From: Streptomyces sp. Tu6071
Lineage (GTDB): Bacteria; Actinomycetota; Actinomycetes; Streptomycetales; Streptomycetaceae
DNA: 64,000 nt
Direction: 5' to 3'
NCBI RefSeq assembly: GCF_000213055.1
Contig: NZ_CM001165.1
Location: forward strand, 2,379,445 to 2,443,444
Of the stretch, positions 25,905 to 35,010 are shown piece after piece (within the stretch, counting starts at the first letter, position 1; every line of letters starts with the position of its first letter). The position numbers and the translations under genes are program-made. The notes under the pieces were generated by a model. That model made no database searches and was not told the DNA's origin. It was given only the letters and a program-made list of their open reading frames with translations.

Positions 25905-26167
25905 GTTCGTATGCCCCTGACATCTCCTCACTTTGCGCAACCGAAATGCGAACACGCGCACGCCCCGCTCCCCCCGGTAAAAACTCCGCCCCACCTCGCT
26001 TGTGGGGTCCCCTCAAGCCATACGATCGACGCCGCCGCCCCCACCGCCCCCCGTCACCCCACCGGGCACAGGACGCCTTGTCGGCACCCCACAACCGTTG
26101 ACCCGCACGTAACAGTCCCCGCCCCCGACACAACATCTGGGGCCTCCTTTCCCGCCCGCCCCCCAGA

Positions 26168-26276
26168 TGTATGCTCTTCCTCGCTGTCGGCAGGGGAATC
26201 CGGTGCGAGTCCGGGACTGTCCCGCAACGGTGTGCGACGCGCCCCGTGGCGTGTTGCGAGTCCGATGACCTGCCGA
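26168..26276 (+). promoter_or_regulatory. Cobalamin (adenosylcobalamin) riboswitch
   Basis: Conserved aptamer segments are present in order: GGCAGGGGAATCCGGTGCGA, GTCCGGGACTGTCCCGCAAC, a variable hairpin, then GAGTCCGATGACCTGCC. GGCAGG and CCTGCC close the core. It ends about 150 bases before nrdA. Known biology: in S. coelicolor a B12 riboswitch represses the class Ia reductase operon when coenzyme B12 is available for the class II enzyme. Confidence 0.95.
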
Positions 26277-26311
26277 AAGCGCGCCGCCGTCCCACCCGGG
26301 CGCGGTGCCAG

Positions 26312-26344
26312 ACGTCCGGGCCCCGCGGAAAGGGCCGGGGACGT
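26312..26344 (+). promoter_or_regulatory. Candidate expression-platform hairpin of the B12 riboswitch
   Basis: ACGTCC...GGACGT plus GGGCCC/GGGCC form a hairpin between the aptamer and the nrdA ribosome site; it may be the terminator or sequestering stem. This is an inference from pairing only. Confidence 0.5.
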
Positions 26345-26429
26345 GACGCGGTGTGCCCGAAAGCGCTGCCGTCGTCCCGTCGCCGCCCCGCACCCGAGGC
26401 CCCCAGCCGAGCGAGGGAGAGCCACCCCA

Positions 26430-28802
26430 GTGACCATCGCGCCAGCAGATCCCGCCTCATCGGTCGCGGCCGAGCAGGACCTTCCCGGGACCGCCTTGTT
26501 GCGGACCCTCACGGAACTCACCGCCGACCTCCCCGACACCGACCCCGGCCGGGTCGCCGCCGCCGCCCTGCGCGGTCGCAGCGCCCACGCCGACGAGGCG
26601 GAGCTGCGCGAGCTGGCCACCGAGGCCGCCGCCGGGCTCATCTCCGAGGACCCCGCCTACTCCCGGCTCGCCGCCCGCCTGCTGGCCCTCGCGATCGTCG
26701 AGGAGGCCGCGGGGCAGGGCGCGAGCGGCTTCGCGGCCTCCGTCGCCGTGGGCCACCGCGAGGGCCTCATCGGCGACCGCACGGCGGAGTTCGTCGCCGC
26801 GCACGCCGCCCGCCTGGACGCGCTCGTCGACACCGGGGGCGACGACCGCTTCGGCTACTTCGGCCTGCGCACCCTCTACAGCCGCTACCTCCTGCGCCAC
26901 CCGATCACGCGCAAGGTCGTCGAGACCCCGCAGTACTTCCTGCTGCGCGTCGCGGCCGGGCTCGCCGCCGACGACAGCCTCCCGGCCGTCGACGAGGTCG
27001 CGAGCCTGTACCGGCTCATGAGCCGCCTGGACTACCTGCCCTCCTCGCCGACGCTCTTCAACTCCGGTACGCGGCACCCGCAGATGTCCTCGTGCTACCT
27101 CCTGGACTCGCCGAAGGACGAGCTGGACTCGATCTACGAGCGCTACCTCCAGGTCGCCCGGCTCTCCAAGCACGCGGGCGGCATCGGCATCGCGTACTCC
27201 CGCATCCGCTCGCGCGGTTCGCTGATCCGCGGCACCAACGGGCACTCGAACGGCATCGTCCCCTTCCTCAAGACGCTCGACTCCTCCGTCGCCGCCGTCA
27301 ACCAGGGCGGGCGCCGCAAGGGCGCCGCGGCCGTCTACCTGGAGACGTGGCACTCGGACATCGAGGAGTTCCTGGAGCTGCGCGACAACACGGGCGAGGA
27401 CCAGCGCCGCACGCACCACCTCAACCTCGCGCACTGGATTCCCGACGAGTTCATGCGCCGCGTCGCCGCCGACGCCGAGTGGTCGCTCTTCTCGCCGGCC
27501 GACGTGCCCGAGCTGACCGACCTGTGGGGCGAGGAGTTCGAGGCCGCGTACCGCGCCGCCGAGGCGAAGGGCCTGGCCCGCAAGACGATCCCGGCGCGCG
27601 AGCTGTACGGCCGCATGATGCGCACCCTCGCGCAGACCGGCCAGGGCTGGATGACCTTCAAGGACCACTCCAACCGCACCGCGAACCAGACCGCCGAGCC
27701 CGGCAGCGTCGTCCACTCCTCGAACCTGTGCACCGAGATCATCGAGGTCACCGACGACGGCGAGACCGCCGTGTGCAACCTCGGCTCGATCAACCTCGGC
27801 GCGTTCGTCGACAACGGCACGATCGACTGGGAGCGCCTGGACGAGACCGTCCGCACGGCCGTCACCTTCCTCGACCGCGTCGTGGACATCAACTTCTACC
27901 CGACCGACGAGGCGGCGAACTCCAACGCCCGCTGGCGGCCCGTGGGCCTGGGCGCGATGGGCCTCCAGGACGTCTTCTTCAAGCTGCGGCTGCCCTTCGA
28001 CTCGGCCGAGGCGAAGGCCGTGTCGACCCGTATCGCCGAGCGCATCATGCTCGCCGCCTACGAGGCGTCCGTCGACCTCGCCGAGAAGCACGGCCCGGTC
28101 CCCGCCTGGGAGAAGACGCGGACCGCGCGCGGCGTCCTGCACCCCGACCACTACGACGTGGAGCGGACCTGGCCCGAGCGCTGGGAGGCGCTGCGCGCCC
28201 GTATCGCCAGGAGCGGCATGCGCAACTCGCTGCTCCTCGCGATCGCGCCGACCGCGACGATCGCCTCGATCGCCGGTGTCTACGAGTGCGTCGAGCCGCA
28301 GGTCTCCAACCTCTTCAAGCGCGAGACGCTCAGCGGCGAGTTCCTCCAGGTCAACGGCTACCTCGTCGAGGACCTGAAGAAGCTCGGCGTGTGGGACGCG
28401 CGCACCCGTGAGGCGCTGCGCGAGGCGAACGGCTCAGTCCAGGGCTTCAACTGGATTCCCGAAGAGGTCCGCGCGCTGTACCGCACCGCGTGGGAGCTGC
28501 CGCAGCGCGGGCTCATCGACATGGCCGCCGAGCGCACCGCCTTCCTCGACCAGAGCCAGTCGCTCAACCTGTTCATGGAGACGCCGACGATCGGCAAGCT
28601 CTCCTCGATGTACGCGCACGCCTGGAACAAGGGCCTGAAGACGACGTACTACCTGCGCTCGCGTCCCGCGACGCGCATCGCCCGCGCGGCCGGTGCCCCG
28701 GCCGCCGAGGCCGCACCCATCCCGGTGCAGCAGAGCGTGCCCGACGCCGAGGCGATCGCCTGCTCCCTGGAGAACCCCGAGTCCTGCGAGGCCTGCCAGT
28801 AA
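26430..28802 (+). CDS. nrdA: Class Ia ribonucleoside-diphosphate reductase, large subunit
   Basis: 790-residue catalytic subunit that reduces ribonucleoside diphosphates to deoxy forms. Active-site landmarks: PQMSSCYLLD (first redox Cys), NLCTEI (thiyl Cys and Glu), CNLGSINL (second redox Cys), and the C-terminal shuttle pair ESCEACQ. GTG start with GAGGGAG 11 bases upstream. The mRNA leader carries the B12 riboswitch. The TAA stop overlaps the nrdB ATG by one base (TAATG). It acts with NrdB. Confidence 0.96.
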   Translation: MTIAPADPASSVAAEQDLPGTALLRTLTELTADLPDTDPGRVAAAALRGRSAHADEAELRELATEAAAGLISEDPAYSRLAARLLALAIVEEAAGQGASGFAASVAVGHREGLIGDRTAEFVAAHAARLDALVDTGGDDRFGYFGLRTLYSRYLLRHPITRKVVETPQYFLLRVAAGLAADDSLPAVDEVASLYRLMSRLDYLPSSPTLFNSGTRHPQMSSCYLLDSPKDELDSIYERYLQVARLSKHAGGIGIAYSRIRSRGSLIRGTNGHSNGIVPFLKTLDSSVAAVNQGGRRKGAAAVYLETWHSDIEEFLELRDNTGEDQRRTHHLNLAHWIPDEFMRRVAADAEWSLFSPADVPELTDLWGEEFEAAYRAAEAKGLARKTIPARELYGRMMRTLAQTGQGWMTFKDHSNRTANQTAEPGSVVHSSNLCTEIIEVTDDGETAVCNLGSINLGAFVDNGTIDWERLDETVRTAVTFLDRVVDINFYPTDEAANSNARWRPVGLGAMGLQDVFFKLRLPFDSAEAKAVSTRIAERIMLAAYEASVDLAEKHGPVPAWEKTRTARGVLHPDHYDVERTWPERWEALRARIARSGMRNSLLLAIAPTATIASIAGVYECVEPQVSNLFKRETLSGEFLQVNGYLVEDLKKLGVWDARTREALREANGSVQGFNWIPEEVRALYRTAWELPQRGLIDMAAERTAFLDQSQSLNLFMETPTIGKLSSMYAHAWNKGLKTTYYLRSRPATRIARAAGAPAAEAAPIPVQQSVPDAEAIACSLENPESCEACQ

Positions 28803-29839
28803 TGTCCGACCCCACCCTGCCCGAGCAGAAGAAGCGCAACCAGAACCTCCTGGACCCCGGCTTCGAGCTGACCCTGCGCCCCATGCGCTACCCGGACTTC
28901 TACGAGCGCTACCGGGACGCGATCAAGAACACGTGGACCGTCGAGGAGGTCGACCTCCACTCGGACGTCTCCGACCTCGCGAAGCTCACGCCCGGCGAGC
29001 AGCACCTCATCGGCCGTCTCGTCGCGTTCTTCGCGACGGGCGACTCGATCGTGTCGAACAACCTCGTGCTGACGCTGTACAAGCACATCAACTCCCCGGA
29101 GGCGCGGCTCTACCTGAGCCGGCAGCTCTTCGAGGAGGCCGTGCACGTGCAGTTCTACCTGACGCTGCTCGACACGTACCTGCCCGACCCGGACGACCGC
29201 GCCGCCGCCTTCGCGGCCGTGGAGAACATCCCGTCCATCCGCGCGAAGGCCGAGTTCTGCTTCAAGTGGATCGACGAGGTCGAGAAGATCGACCGCCTGG
29301 AGTCGCGGTCCGACCGGCGGCGGTTCCTGCTCAACCTCATCTGCTTCGCGGCGTGCATCGAGGGCCTCTTCTTCTACGGCGCCTTCGCGTACGTGTACTG
29401 GTTCCGCTCGCGCGGCCTGCTGCACGGCCTCGCGACCGGCACCAACTGGGTCTTCCGCGACGAGACGATGCACATGAGCTTCGCCTTCGACGTCGTCGAC
29501 ACGGTCCGCAAGGAGGAGCCGGAGCTGTTCGACGACAAGCTGGAGGCCGAGGTCAAGGAGATGCTCGCCGGGGCGGTCGACGCGGAGCTCCAGTTCGCGC
29601 GCGACCTGTGCGGTGACGGCCTGCCCGGCATGAACACCGAGTCGATGCGCGAGTACCTCCAGTGTGTCGCCGACCAGCGCCTCGTGCGCCTCGGCTTCTC
29701 GCCGGTGTACGGCTCCAGCAACCCCTTCTCCTTCATGGAGTTGCAGGGTGTGCAGGAGCTGACGAACTTCTTCGAGCGGCGGCCGTCCGCCTATCAGGTC
29801 GCGGTCGAGGGTTCGGTCTCCTTCGACGACGACTTCTAG
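28802..29839 (+). CDS. nrdB: Class Ia ribonucleoside-diphosphate reductase, small subunit
   Basis: 345-residue diiron/tyrosyl-radical subunit. The pattern E-A-V-H-V-Q-F-Y places a metal-binding Glu and His followed by the radical Tyr in the spacing of E. coli Glu115/His118/Tyr122. Further ligands lie in KAEFCFKWID, ACIEGLFF and RDETMHM. The C-terminal tail SVSFDDDF would dock on NrdA. It is translationally coupled to nrdA and followed by a terminator; no third operon gene (nrdS) follows. Confidence 0.96.
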   Translation: MSDPTLPEQKKRNQNLLDPGFELTLRPMRYPDFYERYRDAIKNTWTVEEVDLHSDVSDLAKLTPGEQHLIGRLVAFFATGDSIVSNNLVLTLYKHINSPEARLYLSRQLFEEAVHVQFYLTLLDTYLPDPDDRAAAFAAVENIPSIRAKAEFCFKWIDEVEKIDRLESRSDRRRFLLNLICFAACIEGLFFYGAFAYVYWFRSRGLLHGLATGTNWVFRDETMHMSFAFDVVDTVRKEEPELFDDKLEAEVKEMLAGAVDAELQFARDLCGDGLPGMNTESMREYLQCVADQRLVRLGFSPVYGSSNPFSFMELQGVQELTNFFERRPSAYQVAVEGSVSFDDDF

Positions 29840-29873
29840 AGAGGCCGCGTCCGCGACGGGCGCGCTCCCAGAG

Positions 29874-29903
29874 GGGGCCGGGTTCCGTACGGGACCCGGC
29901 CCC
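29874..29903. terminator. Terminator between nrdB and the converging P450
   Basis: GGGGCCGGGT (29874-29883) pairs with ACCCGGCCCC (29894-29903); it serves the convergent nrdB and P450 transcripts. Confidence 0.8.
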
Positions 29904-29920
29904 TTCGCGTGCTCGCGGGC

Positions 29921-31303
29921 TCAGGCGCGGCGGACGCGGAGCACCGTGGCACGGGGCTGGAGCGTGATGCCGATGCGGGGGCGCGGGTCGGTGCGCCCGG
30001 GGACGTTCTCGACGTGCCAGTCCCTGACCGTGTTGGCGAGGACGAGGGCGAGTTCGGTGAGGCTGTAGATGTCGCCGGGGCATTTGCGGTTGCCGATGCC
30101 GAAGGGGATGAAGGCGTGCCGGGGGATCTCGGCGGCGCGTTCGGGGAGCCAGCGGTCGGGGTCGAAGCGGTGCGGCTCGGGGAAGGACCTGGGGTCGTGC
30201 TGGAGGGCCCAGGGACTGTAGAGCACGTCGGTCCCCGCCGGGACGCGATAGCCGCCGAGTTCGGTGTCGCTCGCGGCCCTGCGGGTGAATATCCATGCCG
30301 CCGGGCGTATCCGCATGGATTCGCTCACGAGATTCCGGGTGAGGGTGAGTTTCGGAAGATCCTCGAAATCGACGGGCCGGTCCGGCGCGACCGATTCCAC
30401 TTCCTCCCGCAGCCCGCGTTCCCACTCGGGGTGCTGGGCGAGGAGGTGAAAGGTCCAGGCGAGTGTCGCCGCGACATTTTCGGCCGCCGCGACGACAAGG
30501 GATACGACGTTGTCGTGAATCTCCTCGTCGGGCAGCGGGGCGCCGTTCTCGCCGGTGGCGTGAAGCAGTACGGAGAGCAGGTCGTCGTCGGGCGCGGCCT
30601 CGCCGGAATCGTGCGCGCGTGCTTCCCGCACCAACTGGCGGACAAGCGTGTGCAGTTCCGCGAGGGCCGCGTTGAAGCGGCGATTGGCGGGGGTCGGCAG
30701 GCGGTGCAGGGGCCCGAAGGAGAGGATCATCCGCTGGTAGAGGCCGCCGAAGACGGTGTGCAGGGCGTGCGCGATCCGGTCGGCGAGTTCGGTGCCCGTC
30801 GCGTCGACCTCCAGGAGGGAGCGGGAGACGATCCGGACGCCGGTGCGGAACATCTCCGCGCCCACGTCGGTGATCTCCCCGTCCCGCCACGAGCCGGCGG
30901 TTCGTACCGCCTCCTCGGTCATGACGCGCGCGTAGGAGGCGATCCGCTCGGGGCGGAAGGCCGGCTGGATGGTGCGGCGCTGGCGGCGGTGGCGGGGGCC
31001 GTTGCTCGTCGCCACCCCCTTGCCGAGCAGGATCTCCAGGGTGTCCCACAGCGGCCCGCCGACGGTGAACTCGGGGCGGGTCAGGAGGGTGCCGACGAGG
31101 TCGGGGGCGCAGACGGCGAGCACCTGCTTGGGCCCGAGGGCGATCCGTACGACCTCGCCGTGCGCGCGCAGCCCTTCGAGGAAGGGCAGCGGGCCGCGCG
31201 CGAGGGCGGGGGCGTGGCCGAGGAGCGGGAGGGCTCCGGCGGCGAGGGGCGCGGTGCGCGGGGTTCCCTCGGGGGGCGCGGTGGGGGGCGTACGCGGGCT
31301 CAT
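29921..31303 (-). CDS. Cytochrome P450, CYP170-like (partner of epi-isozizaene synthase)
   Basis: 460-residue P450. The heme loop FGIGNRKCPGD carries the Cys thiolate, the ExxR helix is SESMRIRPA, and HRRQRRTIQPAF is conserved with CYP170A1. In S. coelicolor CYP170A1 (SCO5223) oxidises epi-isozizaene to albaflavenone. The ATG overlaps the terpene synthase stop by four bases (ATGA), so both are made together. Oddities: the I-helix reads AAENVAAT, lacking the usual acid-Thr pair, and the region equivalent to the moonlighting DDxxD motif of CYP170A1 (DDNGD as I recall it) reads GENGA. Confidence 0.9.
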   Translation of the reverse strand: MSPRTPPTAPPEGTPRTAPLAAGALPLLGHAPALARGPLPFLEGLRAHGEVVRIALGPKQVLAVCAPDLVGTLLTRPEFTVGGPLWDTLEILLGKGVATSNGPRHRRQRRTIQPAFRPERIASYARVMTEEAVRTAGSWRDGEITDVGAEMFRTGVRIVSRSLLEVDATGTELADRIAHALHTVFGGLYQRMILSFGPLHRLPTPANRRFNAALAELHTLVRQLVREARAHDSGEAAPDDDLLSVLLHATGENGAPLPDEEIHDNVVSLVVAAAENVAATLAWTFHLLAQHPEWERGLREEVESVAPDRPVDFEDLPKLTLTRNLVSESMRIRPAAWIFTRRAASDTELGGYRVPAGTDVLYSPWALQHDPRSFPEPHRFDPDRWLPERAAEIPRHAFIPFGIGNRKCPGDIYSLTELALVLANTVRDWHVENVPGRTDPRPRIGITLQPRATVLRVRRA

Positions 31304-32484
31304 ACGGTGCCCTCCTGCTCGTGCGGGCCGCGCTGGCGGCCGACCCTGGGGGTCTCGGTGGGGCGCACGGGCGGGGTGGTGCGCGCCGGTGCGTTGTCCT
31401 GGAGGTACGGGGGGCACGCGGGGTCCTCCCATTGTTCGACGCGATAGCGGCCGGATTCGTGGTGGAACCAGTAGACCGACGGAAACCAGTTCCGCATGTT
31501 GTCCGTGCAGGAAATCAGGACGTCCCGCGTCCTCTCCCTGTCGATTCCGTCGCCGTCGCCCTCGTTACCGTTTTCACCCTCGGCGAGGGAATCCGCGAGA
31601 GCGCGCAACTCCTTTTCCGCCTCAAGGAATGCGGTGACGCGTCCCGCGACTTTCTCGTGCACGACGGAAACGGCTTCCGCGAGTTCCATTCCCTCGTGCC
31701 TGATGAGGCTTATCCCGAGGTTGTGCAGCTCGTCCCCCGCTATTTCCTTCGGCAGCGAGCAGAGGTCGTTGTACCAGGCGGCGAAATCCTGACAGGCGAG
31801 CCCCGCGGTGCGGTACGCGGTGCTTTCCCGCACGGTCGCGGGGAGTTCGGCCCCGGCGACGGCTTCGAGGAGGTCGAGCCAGATGTCGTGGGCGAAGGTC
31901 AGGCGCCGCAGCTCCAGGTACTCGGCGACGGTCGGGACCGTACGGCTGAGGCGGTTGCCGAACTCCTGGTCGTAGGCGTCGATGACGGGGCCCATGTGGC
32001 GGGCGAAGCGACGGCGCCACGAGGGGGGCATCGGCTGGCCCATCCGCAGCAGGCAGTCGGCGAAGGCCGCCACCAGCGGCTCCTCGTGGTGCAGATGGGC
32101 GCCGGGGTCGCGCAGGGCGGCGTGCAGGTCCGCGCACAGGTCGCGCCAGGAGGCGGTACGGGCGTGGGCGACGTCCCGGTCGTGCCGGTCGTCCCAGGCG
32201 AAGAACCAGCTGCTGAAGTCGGCGATGGCGCCGAGCATCGCGTCGGTGGCGCCGAGGTAGTAGCCGGCGACGAGGTCGGTGTAGCGCAGCTCGTCGGCGA
32301 GGGCCTCGGCGGCGGCGGGGGCCATGAGCCGTTTCTCCTGGAGCCACAGCTTCGACTTCACCTGAAGCTTTGGCCAATAATTGTGGAGTCGGCGGGCGAA
32401 ATCCCTTTCGACTACCGGGAGTTGCAGCGCGGGCGGCACGAGCACCGGCCTGGCGGCGGTGGCCCGGGATGAGAAAGCAGGCAC
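31300..32484 (-). CDS. eizA: epi-Isozizaene synthase (sesquiterpene cyclase)
   Basis: 394-residue class I terpene synthase that cyclises farnesyl diphosphate. The first metal motif is DDRHD (98-102), the NSE triad is Asn239-Asp240/Ser243/Glu247 in NDLCSLPKE, and RNWFPSVYWFHHESGRY near the C-terminus supplies the pyrophosphate-sensing Arg-Tyr. The aromatic pocket pair FF before the Asp motif is kept as in EizA, while the Trp of FAHWIW is Asp (FAHDIW). GTG 32482-32484 has AAAGGGG 8 bases upstream. It is about 30 residues longer than S. coelicolor EizA at the C-terminal end. First gene of a coupled pair with the P450. Confidence 0.93.
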   Translation of the reverse strand: MPAFSSRATAARPVLVPPALQLPVVERDFARRLHNYWPKLQVKSKLWLQEKRLMAPAAAEALADELRYTDLVAGYYLGATDAMLGAIADFSSWFFAWDDRHDRDVAHARTASWRDLCADLHAALRDPGAHLHHEEPLVAAFADCLLRMGQPMPPSWRRRFARHMGPVIDAYDQEFGNRLSRTVPTVAEYLELRRLTFAHDIWLDLLEAVAGAELPATVRESTAYRTAGLACQDFAAWYNDLCSLPKEIAGDELHNLGISLIRHEGMELAEAVSVVHEKVAGRVTAFLEAEKELRALADSLAEGENGNEGDGDGIDRERTRDVLISCTDNMRNWFPSVYWFHHESGRYRVEQWEDPACPPYLQDNAPARTTPPVRPTETPRVGRQRGPHEQEGTV

Positions 32485-32831
32485 GAGCGAACCCCTTTCG
32501 GGAGCCGGACGCGCGCGCACCGGGTCCCCGTCCCCCGGCAGGCGCCGCGTCGCAAATCGACAGCGCATTCCATTCAGCCCTATGGAGTGGCGGGAAGGGA
32601 ATGGATACCGTCGAGGAATCGCTCAGGTGTGCCGACAACCGGCCCGTTTTTGTCCGGAATCCGATCATCTATGGATGTCATATTGAGGCCGAATATGCCC
32701 CGCCGCCCGTCCTGGGGCGGACGGGCGGCGGGGGACGCCTGAGGTCGCGCCGCGCGGCCCGCGCAACCGCTGGGCGCACAAGCGGGCGCACGAGTGCGGG
32801 GGGAGCGCAGCCGTGGGGAAAGGTGCGGCGC
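32485..32831. other. Spacer upstream of eizA
   Basis: No gene. The less GC-rich segment 32640-32700 (ATCATCTATGGATGTCATATTGAG) is a candidate promoter area for eizA. CATTCC/GGAATG arms at about 32567 and 32598 form a weak inverted repeat. Confidence 0.5.
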
Positions 32832-33464
32832 TCAGTCGTTGGGGACGGTCGCGTAGCGCGGGGTCCCCTCGGCCATCTGCTTCAGCGCGTCCTTGCGGTC
32901 CCGCTTGGAGAGGCGGTCCAGGTAGAGGTAGCCGTAGAGGTGGTCGGTCTCGTGCTGGAGGCAGCGCGCGAAGTACCCGGTGCCGCGCACCTTGATCGCG
33001 TTGCCGTGCTCGTCCTGCCCGGTGACCTCGGCGTACTCGGTCCGCGGCGTCGCGGCGTAGGCGCCGGGGACGGAGAGGCAGCCCTCGTTGGAGTCGTCGA
33101 GGGTGCGCAGCTCGGCGGGCAGGTCGCGCAGCTTCGGGTTGCACACGACGCCGACGTGCCGGACGCCCTGGTCGTCCTGGCAGTCGTAGACGAAGACCTT
33201 GAGGCCCACGCCGACCTGGTTGGCGGCGAGCCCCACGCCCTCGGCGGCGCGCTGGCTCGCGAACATGTCGTCCACGAGCTTCGCCAGCTCGGGCCCGAAC
33301 TCGGTGACGTCCGCGCACTCCTTGTGCAGCACGGGGTTCCCGACGACGGTGATCGGCAGCGCCTCCCCGCGCTCCCGGTAGGCGCTCTCCCGCTCCTCGG
33401 TGTCGGCCGTGTCGATCACGTAGCCCTCGTCGTCGACGGGGAGGCCGGTCGTCTGCTGCGCCAT
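32832..33464 (-). CDS. def: Peptide deformylase
   Basis: 210-residue metalloenzyme removing the formyl group from nascent N-terminal methionine. The three signature motifs are present: GVGLAANQ (76-83), EGCLS (127-131, metal ligand Cys129) and HETDH (171-175, two His ligands and catalytic Glu). An acidic N-terminal extension of about 35 residues precedes the domain. ATG start with GGAGAAG close upstream. It stands alone; no fmt neighbour. Confidence 0.95.
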   Translation of the reverse strand: MAQQTTGLPVDDEGYVIDTADTEERESAYRERGEALPITVVGNPVLHKECADVTEFGPELAKLVDDMFASQRAAEGVGLAANQVGVGLKVFVYDCQDDQGVRHVGVVCNPKLRDLPAELRTLDDSNEGCLSVPGAYAATPRTEYAEVTGQDEHGNAIKVRGTGYFARCLQHETDHLYGYLYLDRLSKRDRKDALKQMAEGTPRYATVPND

Positions 33465-33670
33465 CTTCTCCGGAATGTCCTTTCAGGGAGCCGGCCAACC
33501 GACCAGCAGGATGTGCCGATCCACCCTACAGCGACCGAAATCCTGGAAAGCCCAGCCCTGAAACCCACCCAGCCGCGGAAATCAGCCCCTCCGGAGGCAC
33601 CTTGCGGCCGAAGACCGGGGGAGCTTGAGGAGCGGGCCCGGGACGGAGCCCGGGACATCCCCCGCCGGGG

Positions 33671-34651
33671 TCAGCAGACCTCCTCCAGGTCCCGCCACCC
33701 CCTGGCCTCCGGCCGGTCCGCGACCCACGTCTCCAGAATCCCCCGCACCAGCTCGGCCGGCGCGGCCACCCCGCACTCCCGCTCCGTCACCCACCGCCCC
33801 CCGGCGGTCGCGTGCCCGAGCGGTCCCGGCGCCCCCGGCTCGCTGTGGTCGTGCGGGTCGGCCCGCTCCCCGTCCCCCGCGTCGCTCTCCATCCGGCTCT
33901 CGGAGCAGCTCCGGCACAGCAGCCGCACCGAGGAGGTCCAGTCCTCCGCCGCGTAGCCCGCGTCCGAGGCGAGCTGTTCGAGGGCGTCGCGGTCGTCCTC
34001 GGTGGCCGCGTCGAGCAGCACGACCCACGTCGGCACGGGCGAGGGCGCCCACAGCTCGATCTCGTCGAAGACGGGGAAGGACTGCCCCTCGGGCGTGATC
34101 CGCTCCCCGTGCGGCACCCCGTCGTGGAGCACGACCTCGCCCCAGCGCCGCCCCGAGGACGGCAGCGGCACCGACAGGACCTCGATCCGCGCGGGGTCGA
34201 TGCGCCTGCCCCACACCACCTCGGCCTCGCCCTCGGGCGAGAGGCGCACGGCGGCGCTGCCGAGGCCCATCCCGGTGGGCGGGCCGCCGGGCTCCGCGTC
34301 GTCGGGGAGCCGCAGCCCGTACGCCTGCCAGGCGCGCCGGGCCAGTGGCCAGTCCTGGAGCGCGGTCGCCGCGATCCCCACGTTCCACCAGTCGGGAGCC
34401 CCGGCCGAGCGGTCGAGCAGGGCCACGGCGCGCAGACCGGTGGTCCGCGCGGCCTCCCAGTCGTGCCGGAACTTGTGGAGGAGGGCGAGGTTGAACCAGG
34501 ACTCGGAGAGCCACGGCTCCAGGTCGGCGGCGCGCGTGAGCAGCGCCCCCGCGTCCTCGTACCTGCCGTCGCCGATGAGGGTGAACGCGCGATCGGTGGC
34601 CTGCCGCCAGGAGGCGGAGGGCCGGTGCCGTCCCTTGCCGAAGATCCTCAC
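33671..34651 (-). CDS. Tetratricopeptide-like conserved protein
   Basis: 326-residue cytosolic protein with two to three TPR-like helical hairpins at about 10-95 (GDGRYEDAGALLTRAADLEP, SWFNLALLHKFRHDWEAA, WWNVGIAATALQDWPLARRA). It is followed by a beta-rich domain and a C-terminal part containing two Cys (LLCRSC) that may bind metal. The function is unknown. GTG 34649-34651 (MRIFGKG) was chosen because relatives begin there; ATG 34666 is the alternative. It is downstream of sigR-rsrA on the same strand but separated by 360 bases and a terminator. Confidence 0.8.
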   Translation of the reverse strand: MRIFGKGRHRPSASWRQATDRAFTLIGDGRYEDAGALLTRAADLEPWLSESWFNLALLHKFRHDWEAARTTGLRAVALLDRSAGAPDWWNVGIAATALQDWPLARRAWQAYGLRLPDDAEPGGPPTGMGLGSAAVRLSPEGEAEVVWGRRIDPARIEVLSVPLPSSGRRWGEVVLHDGVPHGERITPEGQSFPVFDEIELWAPSPVPTWVVLLDAATEDDRDALEQLASDAGYAAEDWTSSVRLLCRSCSESRMESDAGDGERADPHDHSEPGAPGPLGHATAGGRWVTERECGVAAPAELVRGILETWVADRPEARGWRDLEEVC

Positions 34652-34927
34652 GATTCCCGCCTGCATCCCCGCTGCCGTCGATGGTGGGGCCGCGGCCCGC
34701 TGTCCCGCCGCACGGGTCTGGATGCCCCGCCGGCGCCGGGCGAGCCGGGCGCGTCGCAGCCCCCGGCTCCCGCTCTCGCATCCAACCACGGACCTCCGGG
34801 CGCCCGCTCATTACCCATGGGTTACCCCGTCCGGACGCATCCAGACCTGGCCCCGGGGCCGGGGCGCGGGGGCCCGTATCCCTCGTACGGGTGAAGGAGG
34901 GTACGGACGGTGATGAGCCGGGTACGC

Positions 34928-34961
34928 CGGAGGCCGCGCCCCGTTCGGGACACGGCCTCCG
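34928..34961 (-). terminator. sigR-rsrA terminator
   Basis: CGGAGGCCG (34928-34936) pairs with CGGCCTCCG (34953-34961), 50 bases after the rsrA stop; GTAC repeats flank it. The rest of the spacer 34652-35010 shows no gene. Confidence 0.7.
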
Positions 34962-35010
34962 TACACCTCCGGGCGGGCGTGCGGCCCCTCCCGTACGCCC
35001 TCCGGGGCGC

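Noticed and set aside
33472..33500. Sigma-R promoter near def
   Set aside because: GGAAT at 33472 is on the wrong strand for def and no GTT follows at 18-19 bases.
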